From assembly GCF_002959855.1 (NCBI RefSeq), contig NZ_PPDB01000003.1, positions 536,372 to 600,371 on the forward strand: a stretch of DNA of 64,000 nt, written 5' to 3'. Below the pieces are notes generated by a model. That model had not been told where the DNA came from and did no database searches. It saw only the letters and a program-made list of their open reading frames with translations. The translations under genes were made by a program, and so were the position numbers. Shown here one piece after another: positions 24,347 to 31,039 of this stretch. Source of the stretch: Veillonella denticariosi JCM 15641 (GTDB lineage: Bacteria; Bacillota; Negativicutes; Veillonellales; Veillonellaceae). Numbering within the stretch: the first letter of the stretch is position 1; each line of letters begins with the position of its first letter.

Positions 24347-25765
24347 TTATTTTATCTTTAAATCCTCCGGTATTGCCGGTGGTGCCGGGGGTCTGCCCAT
24401 AGCGCGTTCGATGAATACGACCGCCACAAAGACGATGAGGCTCACGACGGATCCGAATATGATGGACATGATGCCATATGGATTGCCCACGAATTCCCAG
24501 TACACGCCCGCGATAGAACCGAGCACGATTGACCAGATGCCGGCGCCTGCGGTCGCGTTTTTCCATGTGAGGCCCAAGAGGAACGCCGCGAACGGACCTG
24601 CGGATCTCATGGTGAAAGCAAATACCAGCATCGGAATGATGGCTTTACTTACGAGAGAAATGATGATGGCGATGATGCCGAGCAGCAGTACGCACAAACG
24701 ACTGTAGCGCGTGAGCTGAGCATCGGTGAGCCTTTTACCAAAGTGATGTTCCACGATATCCTTGGTGAATACGGTGGCCGCCCCCAACAGGTCACCAGCC
24801 CCTGATGAAAGCGTCGCCGATACGACGGCGGCCATGACAAAGCCCGCCATAACCGGAGGCATGAGATTCAATGCCACAGTGGCGACTGCATTGTTGGCTT
24901 CGATATTCGGAAATTCCGCAAGAGCTACGAGGCCCAGGACAGCCGGCACAAAGGCGAACAGGGACATGATGATACCGCAGATGATAGAGCCGAGCACGGC
25001 GGTTCTTTCATCCTTGGCCGCGAAATAGCGCTGTACCGATTCCTGACCCGTGGAGAACGTCATGAAATACATGATGATGAGGCCGATGATGGTTTTCCAT
25101 CCCACCTTGGTGAAACCCAGCTGTTCAGCGGGCAATTTGGCAACGACCGCATCCCAGCCGCCCACGTTATGCAGCACGAACGGGACCGCGATGGTGAACC
25201 CGCCCACGAGGACGAAGAAATGAATCACGTCCGTCATGGTAACGCTCCACATGCCGCCGGACATGGTGTAGATAACGAGCACCGCGCCGCAGATGAGGAT
25301 GGCGAGTTCTGTTGAAAGCCCCGTGAGGACGCTGATGATCGTTGCGGTTGCCGTAATCTGTACGCCCGCAAGGGTGATTGTGGCCAGCATGGACAGAATG
25401 GATGTAATGAGATGGCTGGATGCGCCGAATCGACGCCCGATGATTTCCGGCACTGTCGTCGCCATGGCGCGCCGTAGGAGTGGTGCTATGAAAGCAACCA
25501 GAATAACGCCGATGCCGGCGGAGACTACGTACCATCCGGCTGATAGGCCCCATGAACCGTAGGCCTTTGCCGCTACACCGACGGTGCTCCCGCCACCGAT
25601 CTCCGTCGCCGCTAATGTTCCTGCCGTCATAAGAACCCCGATACGACGACCGGCGAGCAGATAATCAGTGCTGTCTTTCACACGGATATGACAATACACA
25701 CCGACCAATAAGTTCAGCAATAAATATAAACATACAATAATCCAAATAATCGTTAAAGATTCCAT
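24347..25765 (-). CDS. Sodium:solute symporter (SSS family)
   Basis: This 472-residue protein has about 13 TM segments. Family signs are the opening IIWIIVCLYLLLNLLVG, RRIGVLMTAGTLAATEIGGGSTVGVAAKAYGSWG in two stretches, the VPEIIGRRFG motif, and FSTGQESVQRYFAAKDE. It imports an organic solute with Na+ across the inner membrane; the substrate cannot be told. TGGAGGTGAC sits just before the start, a strong ribosome-binding site. Base composition is higher in GC than its neighbours, like a core gene. No operon partners. Confidence 0.88.
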   Translation of the reverse strand: MESLTIIWIIVCLYLLLNLLVGVYCHIRVKDSTDYLLAGRRIGVLMTAGTLAATEIGGGSTVGVAAKAYGSWGLSAGWYVVSAGIGVILVAFIAPLLRRAMATTVPEIIGRRFGASSHLITSILSMLATITLAGVQITATATIISVLTGLSTELAILICGAVLVIYTMSGGMWSVTMTDVIHFFVLVGGFTIAVPFVLHNVGGWDAVVAKLPAEQLGFTKVGWKTIIGLIIMYFMTFSTGQESVQRYFAAKDERTAVLGSIICGIIMSLFAFVPAVLGLVALAEFPNIEANNAVATVALNLMPPVMAGFVMAAVVSATLSSGAGDLLGAATVFTKDIVEHHFGKRLTDAQLTRYSRLCVLLLGIIAIIISLVSKAIIPMLVFAFTMRSAGPFAAFLLGLTWKNATAGAGIWSIVLGSIAGVYWEFVGNPYGIMSIIFGSVVSLIVFVAVVFIERAMGRPPAPPAIPEDLKIK

Positions 25766-25927
25766 ATGTCACCTCCAAAAACTAAACAGCCTTCAGAAAT
25801 ACATACTAAGTCGCCCTTACTACTTGCGTGCATTGATCAAGTATAATTTAATTATCCCTAAAAATAGGGGAAATTACAAAGAGGAGTTTTGCAGATGTGT
25901 GGAGAATACATACTGATAGAGGAAAAA

Positions 25928-25959
25928 ATAGCCGGTACCTGCATAACAGATACCGGCTA
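25928..25959 (-). terminator. Terminator reading leftward
   Basis: TAGCCGGTA/TACCGGCTA form a perfect stem; on the minus strand it is followed by TTTTTT. It faces leftward transcripts, possibly the antisense RNA of the first toxin locus. Confidence 0.7.
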
Positions 25960-25995
25960 TTGGTTTATTCATATATTTCTATAAGACGCTGCTTA

Positions 25996-26024
25996 TTGTA
26001 TCGAGCATTAGTTCGCTTTATAAT
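25996..26024 (+). promoter_or_regulatory. Toxin 1 promoter
   Basis: TTGTAT (25996-26001), 17 bases, TATAAT (26019-26024). It precedes the toxin mRNA; transcription should start near 26031. Confidence 0.75.
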
Positions 26025-26052
26025 GAACTTAAGATAGTTGGACGGGGTTGGG

Positions 26053-26076
26053 CCTCTCTTCGTTTCTGAAGGGAGG
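26053..26076 (+). promoter_or_regulatory. SD-sequestering hairpin, toxin 1
   Basis: CCTCTCTTC (26053-26061) pairs with GAAGGGAGG (26068-26076), which is the toxin ribosome-binding site. The stem would hide the site in full-length mRNA, a known control in type I toxins. Copy 2 has the same at 26467-26490. Confidence 0.65.
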
Positions 26077-26085
26077 GATAAGTCT

Positions 26086-26187
26086 ATGAGCGATTATGAA
26101 CTAATCATGCTCCTGCTTCAAGTGATGGCTGTGGTCATTGCTTTCGGAGCACTAGTAGCACTTATTTGCTTTGGAAAAAGCAAATAG
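26086..26187 (+). CDS. Holin-like type I toxin, copy 1
   Basis: This 33-residue peptide (MSDYELIMLLLQVMAVVIAF then GALVALICFGKSK) is below usual gene-calling size. The single TM helix, acidic N-terminus and basic tail match the holin-like toxin group (Hol_Tox type) of Firmicute type I systems, where the peptide inserts in the membrane and a cis-encoded antisense RNA blocks it. It has a strong AGGGAGGG site. The neighbouring 414-base duplicate differs only in the last residues. Recognition is from peptide pattern and locus layout; toxicity is not shown. Confidence 0.82.
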   Translation: MSDYELIMLLLQVMAVVIAFGALVALICFGKSK

Positions 26188-26189
26188 CC

Positions 26190-26288
26190 CTTCGTTACCG
26201 CATGGTAGCTAGATAAAACGAAAAGGCCATTTCCTAATTTCTATTAAGTTTCGAGATGAGCCCGACGGAACTACTCGTCCGACTATCT
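26190..26288 (-). ncRNA. Predicted antisense antitoxin RNA, copy 1
   Basis: A consensus minus-strand promoter (26295-26323) would start RNA near 26288 running leftward into the toxin 3' region. The 3' end is a guess; a GCCCTTCGTT/AACGAAAAGGC pairing near 26188-26226 could be part of its fold. Confidence 0.4.
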
Positions 26289-26294
26289 ACCTAT

Positions 26295-26323
26295 ATTATA
26301 GAGATAAAGATTTATATCGTCAA
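26295..26323 (-). promoter_or_regulatory. Antisense RNA promoter, copy 1
   Basis: On the minus strand TTGACG (26323-26318), 17 bases, TATAAT (26300-26295): near-perfect sigma-A consensus, convergent with the toxin. Confidence 0.75.
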
Positions 26324-26409
26324 ATTGAGATGAATGACATTGTAATGAAATCTGTGTATAGTAAAATATTCTATTAGTTTATTCATATATTTCTATAATA
26401 CGCTGCTTA

Positions 26410-26438
26410 TTGTACCGAATATTAGTTCGTTTTATAAT
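26410..26438 (+). promoter_or_regulatory. Toxin 2 promoter
   Basis: TTGTAC (26410-26415), 17 bases, TATAAT (26433-26438). Confidence 0.75.
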
Positions 26439-26499
26439 TGGATTAGGATAGTTGGACGGGGTTGGGCCTCTCTTCGTTTCCGAAGGGAGGGATAAGTCT

Positions 26500-26601
26500 A
26501 TGAGCGATTATGAATTAATCATGCTCCTGCTTCAAGTGATGGCTGTGGTCATTGCCTTCGGAGCGCTAGTAGCACTTATTTGTCTTACTAAAGATAAATA
26601 G
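26500..26601 (+). CDS. Holin-like type I toxin, copy 2
   Basis: This 33-residue peptide is identical to copy 1 through GALVALIC and then ends LTKDK instead of FGKSK. Nucleotide changes elsewhere in the ORF are synonymous (for example TTA for CTA, GCC for GCT), suggesting selection on the peptide. Ribosome-binding site and hairpin at 26467-26490 are kept. Confidence 0.82.
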   Translation: MSDYELIMLLLQVMAVVIAFGALVALICLTKDK

Positions 26602-26713
26602 CCCTTCATTTCCACTAACCCGGAGATTAGTATAAAACGAAAAGGCCATTTCTCAAAATTTTATGTTTTCCGAGATGAGCCCGACGTAGCTACTCGTCTG
26701 ACTATCTACCTAT

Positions 26714-26742
26714 ATTATAGAGATAAAGATTTATATCGTCAA
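26714..26742 (-). promoter_or_regulatory. Antisense RNA promoter, copy 2
   Basis: On the minus strand TTGACG (26742-26737), 17 bases, TATAAT (26719-26714), as in copy 1. It should drive the second antisense antitoxin RNA. Confidence 0.75.
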
Positions 26743-26839
26743 ATTGAGATGAACGACATTATAATAAATCTGTGTATAGTAAAATATCAGATAAAATTTC
26801 AAACAGTATAAAACGATAGGCACAATTTTATTGGCATAA

Positions 26840-26868
26840 TATACTTATGCTAATAAGGTTGTGTTTAT
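26840..26868 (+). promoter_or_regulatory. Shared upstream element, copy 2
   Basis: TATACTTATGCTAATAAGG continuing to GTTTAT matches 23019-23047 at 22 of 29 bases and lies about 140 bases before the 27012 gene. Confidence 0.4.
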
Positions 26869-26968
26869 TTATTTTCAGATGTACGAAGAAGAAAACTTTT
26901 TTTACGGTGCAGTTCATATTCCGAGTATCCCGGTTTTTCTGCCCCCTTATGCGTACTTTCACATTATT

Positions 26969-26977
26969 TGGTATAAT
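26969..26977 (+). promoter_or_regulatory. Extended -10 promoter of the 27012 gene
   Basis: TGGTATAAT is an extended -10 (TGn-TATAAT); no good -35 box is seen. It lies 35 bases before the start. Confidence 0.5.
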
Positions 26978-27011
26978 AGGGTCGTATCTCTAAAGTAAAG
27001 GAGGGATTCCC

Positions 27012-27338
27012 ATGATACACAAATGTTTGTACGCCTTGGCGGCGCTGTTTGTAATTATCGGTGTTAATGCGACCTCTGTAGAGGCGCGTCACGATGTATA
27101 TGCTACGACATATAACGGTAACAGCTGGTATGTGGATCAGGACTCCGTGAAGAAAATTGGTGACGTGGTGAATTTCACTGTATACACTACGGCAGGCCTC
27201 AGCTATCAGGTGAGCAGCGGCACTGAATATTACAATGCGGACGTATTCTATTACAATAATAAACTCGTATCCGATAACGGGCAGTCGTTATGGAAATCGC
27301 CGGCTATGATGGCGGCTATGCGGGTTGCGCGTCGCTGA
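27012..27338 (+). CDS. Small secreted surface-adhesin-E-like protein
   Basis: This 108-residue protein has a signal peptide (IHKCLYALAALFVIIGVNATSVEA) and then a compact domain: SWYVDQDSVKKIGDVVNFTVYT, YYNADVFYYNN, LWKSPAMMAAMRVARR. The WYVDxxS start followed by strands recalls short surface-adhesin E-type proteins and the 23067 protein. AAGGAGGG precedes ATG 27012. A long nested hairpin follows the stop. Function unknown. Confidence 0.6.
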   Translation: MIHKCLYALAALFVIIGVNATSVEARHDVYATTYNGNSWYVDQDSVKKIGDVVNFTVYTTAGLSYQVSSGTEYYNADVFYYNNKLVSDNGQSLWKSPAMMAAMRVARR

Positions 27339-27359
27339 TGATCTTATTGAAAGAATCAT

Positions 27360-27466
27360 AAAAAAGCTGTACATGCATAGATTGAATGAACAGTTTTGAT
27401 GTTATTTACAATACCTTTAACATCAAGATGCAGTTCAAAACGTAACTATGTGTGTACAGCTTTTTT
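27360..27466. terminator. Long nested hairpin, bidirectional terminator
   Basis: Outer arms of 21 bases (27360-27380 and 27446-27466) pair with one two-base internal loop and carry A6/T6 ends. An inner stem TTGATGTTA/TAACATCAA (27396-27404, 27418-27426) sits inside. At 107 bases it is far larger than a normal terminator. It separates two convergent genes. Confidence 0.75.
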
Positions 27467-27484
27467 GTATTTACATATGTGTTT

Positions 27485-27742
27485 TTAGTTATCCTTTTTT
27501 ATAAATTTCAGGATAATCCCGCCCGCGGTCGACGCAATGCCGAGGCCGAGACAGAACATGCCGATGGTGTGAATCAGAATCGATGTCTGATTGTTTTTGG
27601 AAATGGCCTGTGCCGCTTGTTGTGCACTGGTCGCATGTTTAGCGATTTCCAGGTTGTTCGCTGACGGGTCCGGGATGAACAGTAAGATAACTACGGCTAT
27701 AATTAAGGCTATAATACCCATTGGCAATAATTTGTTTTTCAT
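27485..27742 (-). CDS. Small two-TM membrane protein
   Basis: This 85-residue protein has an N-terminal hydrophobic helix (LLPMGIIALIIAVVILLFI), a polar linker containing AQQAAQAISKNNQ, and a second helix (GMFCLGLGIASTAGGIIL) ending KFIKKDN. GAGGA sits before ATG. I recognise no family. It lies downstream of the lipoprotein gene on the same strand, but 200 bases and a tandem repeat separate them. Confidence 0.6.
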   Translation of the reverse strand: MKNKLLPMGIIALIIAVVILLFIPDPSANNLEIAKHATSAQQAAQAISKNNQTSILIHTIGMFCLGLGIASTAGGIILKFIKKDN

Positions 27743-27877
27743 GGTAATTCCTCTCTTGAAATATGCGTTTAAATTTTTGAAATATACGTTTAATCTGCTT
27801 AGTGTTCAGTTTTTACTATATCGGAACGTATGGGTATGAATCCCCTGTATAACATGTTTATCATATAAAGAACTTGT

Positions 27878-27952
27878 TGTAACCGGATTTACTGTAACCG
27901 GATTCACTGTGACCGAATTTGTTGTAACCGGATTCATTGCAATCGGATTATT
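27878..27952. repeat. Five 15-bp tandem repeats
   Basis: Five head-to-tail copies of TGTAACCGGATTCAC-like 15-mers in exact phase (27878, 27893, 27908, 27923, 27938). The last overlaps the stop codon of the lipoprotein gene on the minus strand. Being a multiple of three, they read as NPVTT/NPVTV pentapeptides just past the stop. Confidence 0.8.
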
Positions 27953-28838
27953 TATCCAATCCATGTATGTCCAAATTGTTCATATCGCTAATGAAATCAT
28001 TATATTGCGAAATCATATTTTCGTAATTTTTATCATCCTGGTTGCTCATGAAAGTACGAATCGCACCGATGGTTTGGTGTAAAGACCGTTTTGTGGAGTC
28101 GTATTCCGATTTGTTTATCGTGTTGGCCAAGTCGCTGATAGCCTGCAATTCCTGATTGACCGCATTGGCGTCGATCGGTTTATTGCTTTCAAGACCGTCA
28201 ATTATATCGGTAAGACGTAAATGAACCTCCTGAACGGCGGCACCATTTTTCTGACCCGCATCCTTCATTTCTTTCAGATGTTCTTTCTGCCGTTCCGTAT
28301 TATGTTTATGGATGATATCGTCCAATGCGGGATATACGGCGTAGAATTGTTCGTATAATTGAACATATTTGGGCCCTAACTGCTGCTCCTTGGCGTAATT
28401 GTCCGTCGTGTACGTTTTAGCATCGTAATAGGCGTCCAGTTCATCCGCTACCGGTACGATATCGTGCAACACGGCGAGCACCTTGTCGAGCGGTTCGTTC
28501 ATGTCGTCATAAGGAACACCGGCATTCTTCGCTTCCTGCAACGCTTCCTCCAATCGCTTGAAGTCCGGTGAACTGAAGGACGTTAAATGTTTACCGCTTT
28601 TCAAATCCTCCATGTCCGGCGTATTCGCATAGGAGAATGTGAGACTGCGGCTGTTGAAATCACCGATAGCTTTAATGTACTTGTTAAACAACTCCACATC
28701 GTTCTGTTGCGGTTTTTGGGAGCCTTGAGAAATCTGTTTTGTTACGTTGGACAGACCGCACCCTCCTAAGAACAATGGCGCCGCACAAGCGGACATACAC
28801 AACACAGCAACTGTAATTCTTTTACCTAATGGATTCAA
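27948..28838 (-). CDS. DUF3829-like lipoprotein
   Basis: This 296-residue protein has a lipoprotein signal (CMSACAAPLFLGGC, acylated Cys near 27). The mature part is all helical, with NKYIKAIGDFN, a YYDAKTYTTDNYAKEQQLGPKYV stretch and a long Q/K-rich C-terminal helix, the pattern of DUF3829/YiiG-type lipoproteins. Function of that family is unknown; it likely sits in the periplasm anchored by lipid. GAGAGG precedes the start. Its stop codon falls inside a tandem repeat, so the C-terminus may vary by repeat slippage. Confidence 0.6.
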   Translation of the reverse strand: MNPLGKRITVAVLCMSACAAPLFLGGCGLSNVTKQISQGSQKPQQNDVELFNKYIKAIGDFNSRSLTFSYANTPDMEDLKSGKHLTSFSSPDFKRLEEALQEAKNAGVPYDDMNEPLDKVLAVLHDIVPVADELDAYYDAKTYTTDNYAKEQQLGPKYVQLYEQFYAVYPALDDIIHKHNTERQKEHLKEMKDAGQKNGAAVQEVHLRLTDIIDGLESNKPIDANAVNQELQAISDLANTINKSEYDSTKRSLHQTIGAIRTFMSNQDDKNYENMISQYNDFISDMNNLDIHGLDK

Positions 28839-29250
28839 ATAGACCCTCTCCTTTCAAGAATTCATTAAACGCTGTTTATATATCTTAATTATACACTTAT
28901 CACAAACTTTTAAGAAGAACTTATATATAAATAAAATGAAATCCATCTCTCAATATATGATCAGGATGATTTTTGTCTTGGCACTACCGTTATAAAATAC
29001 TATATGCTCGGTCCCGATTGCATGGGCATCTGTATGGGCGTAACCCATTGTATTGTATTGAAATGACACATCGTATTCGCATTGACAATCCTCTATATAT
29101 TTGTATAAAATAAAAAATAATTTCACGAATTTTTCATGATGAAAGCATGAATAACCAATGTACCTAATTAAGAATGAAATCAGCGTGCGTAATCAGTGAG
29201 AGTCATTAAGTACGTAGTCAGAGATGTGTGTTTGTAAATAAGAGTGTGTA
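28839..29250. other. Divergent intergenic region, no gene seen
   Basis: 412 AT-rich bases between the lipoprotein gene and the divergent barrel gene. I see no ORF with a ribosome-binding site and no strong hairpin; promoters for both genes are expected here but none stands out. Confidence 0.4.
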
Positions 29251-30390
29251 ATGAAATATATAATTGTGTTGGTAGCGGCCCTTTGCATGTCCGTTATACC
29301 CGTGTCGGGGGAACAGGTGGACAGGACGGCGCAGCCTATGCAGGCGACCACGGTAAAACAAGTTCATAGTGAAAGCAGGGACGTATCGTCTGATGCCTCA
29401 GATACATCGGTATTTGCAAATGGGGCGGTGAAGAGTCGTTCAAATTCCGAAATCAAATCCGAATCAACAGATGACCGGAAGACTATCAAATTAGATGATA
29501 CATTCCGCGTTAACTCCTCTCATACGCCGGATCATGTTATCGGTCAGGGCGGATTGAAGATGCCGGACTCAACGGATAAAAAGACGACCCGTTATTCCGA
29601 TACGGATGCGGTCAACTCCGCGTTGCAGGCGGTGGTCATGACTGGGGTTCATTCCGCGATGCACGGGTCAACGGCGAAACCGTGGATGCAGCGAACTGTC
29701 TTGTCGTTGCGCTTTCAGAAAAACTGGAAACCCTTGTACGGTGTAGAAACATTGCAGCCGCTAGGTCATTATGATGAGGCATCCCGTTATGTGTGGTTCA
29801 CGCAGGAGCGTCTGGCGAATGCGGCGGATACGGGGGCGACGGCGAATGTAGGTGTCGGGTATCGTCGAGTCGCGGCGAATGATGACCATTATTACGGCGG
29901 CAATCTGTTTTATGATCATCGGTTCAGAGGAAATCACGGCCGTGTGAGCGTCGGGCTGGAGTACGTGTCGGGCATCGGTGCGTTTCGCATGAACTGGTAT
30001 CGCGGTGTGTCCGGCGAGCGTTCCCTTGACGGTGCGACGCGCTTGGAGAGCGTGTCTAACGGATATACTGCGGAATACGGGACCAGCTTCAAGAATGCTC
30101 GTTGGGCTCGCGTGTATATGGAGGCCTATCGTTGGCAGTTGAGGCGAGGTGCGGATAAGCACGGTTTGCGCATCGGTACGGAGATGCAGCTCACGCCGCG
30201 GGTTTCTGTAGATATGGGCTACAACAAGCCGGAGCATAAGCACGGCAGTCCGTACGGCAAGATCATGTTCCGTCTGGCCGGTATCGATACGGCGTGGTTC
30301 GGCGGCAACCATCGATCGGATGCGAAAACATCGGTTCGCGCGAATATGCTGGAAAATGTGCGCCGCCAACATACGGTGCACGTTGATTAG
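29251..30390 (+). CDS. Inverse-autotransporter-type beta-barrel protein
   Basis: This 379-residue protein has a signal peptide (KYIIVLVAALCMSVIPVSG), ~130 polar Ser/Thr/Asp-rich residues, then a barrel domain from about 150 to 355 resembling the intimin/invasin (IAT_beta) barrel: WKPLYGVETLQPLGHYD, RYVWFTQERL, NVGVGYRRV, YYGGNLFYDHRF, RVSVGLEYVSG, FRMNWYRGVSG. Inverse autotransporters carry the passenger after the barrel; here only ~25 residues follow, so it lacks an exported passenger. It may be a stand-alone porin-like barrel or a truncated adhesin. It is transcribed alone toward the adhesin cluster. Confidence 0.7.
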   Translation: MKYIIVLVAALCMSVIPVSGEQVDRTAQPMQATTVKQVHSESRDVSSDASDTSVFANGAVKSRSNSEIKSESTDDRKTIKLDDTFRVNSSHTPDHVIGQGGLKMPDSTDKKTTRYSDTDAVNSALQAVVMTGVHSAMHGSTAKPWMQRTVLSLRFQKNWKPLYGVETLQPLGHYDEASRYVWFTQERLANAADTGATANVGVGYRRVAANDDHYYGGNLFYDHRFRGNHGRVSVGLEYVSGIGAFRMNWYRGVSGERSLDGATRLESVSNGYTAEYGTSFKNARWARVYMEAYRWQLRRGADKHGLRIGTEMQLTPRVSVDMGYNKPEHKHGSPYGKIMFRLAGIDTAWFGGNHRSDAKTSVRANMLENVRRQHTVHVD

Positions 30391-30439
30391 TCTGCAAGAG
30401 ATAATAATATAAATATATCTATATAGAAATGATATGGTG

Positions 30440-30468
30440 AAAGCCGAGGTTTTAGAGCCTCGGCTTTT
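30440..30468 (+). terminator. Rho-independent terminator
   Basis: AAAGCCGAGG/CCTCGGCTTT stem with a short loop and a T-run, 50 bases after the barrel gene. Confidence 0.9.
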
Positions 30469-30528
30469 AGTTTTACCGTATATATGTGATAGTTATTGTA
30501 AATGTAAATGTAAATGTATTGTAATGTG

Positions 30529-30572
30529 TATGTAGTCTAATATATGTAGTTTAATATGTAGTCTAACATATG
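30529..30572. repeat. Short AT-rich repeats TGTAGTYTAAYATA
   Basis: Three near-copies of TGTAGTCTAATATA follow a triple GTAAAT repeat (about 30498-30520). They lie in the 649-base gap before the first trimeric adhesin, which otherwise holds no gene; an AT-rich leader of this kind precedes every adhesin here. Confidence 0.5.
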
Positions 30573-31039
30573 TATGGTATACATTTGTTATGTTCGGTCG
30601 TGTGAAAAATTGTGTAAAAATTAATATTTCATGAATATGTGACAATTTTTGTATATGTTCCTGTGGGACGATTTTTATTATGTGGGACGTTTATCACTAA
30701 ATTTAATGATAATTTTATCGGCTAAATGCTAGTAAAATGAAGATTCTTTATCTTAACTATTAAATTTATTAATAAAAATATAAAAATGAAGAAAACATGA
30801 AAAAGCTGTTTACAAGATAGAATTTTTTTGATATTGTATAGTCTAGGGCGAGAGTAAGATGAATAATCATTGAAAAATACAATATTCGGATCGTAAATCT
30901 GAATATTATCGTTGTGTTGGAAGTGTAGATGATCACCCGTCTCTATCACTTCTTTTTTGTTATTTCAAATTATGTTTGCTGTGTGAGGAAATGCAGACGG
31001 ATGATGTTTTTACCGACAGCTCGGTAGGAAAGGATTATT

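Larger units (their letters stand above)
25963..26376 (+). repeat. Tandem repeat unit 1 (type I toxin locus)
   Basis: This is the first of two ~414-base units in direct repetition; the second spans about 26377-26790. Each carries promoter, toxin ORF and an antisense promoter, with scattered base differences, so the duplication is old enough to have diverged. Confidence 0.8.
26377..26790 (+). repeat. Tandem repeat unit 2 (type I toxin locus)
   Basis: Second unit, 414 bases offset from the first, with the same order of promoter, hidden ribosome-binding site, toxin and antisense promoter. Small indels near the 3' end shift the antisense promoter by five bases relative to unit 1. Confidence 0.8.

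Noticed and set aside
27878..27952. Short repeat array as CRISPR or origin iterons
   Set aside because: Repeats abut with no spacers, and no replication protein or DnaA boxes are nearby.
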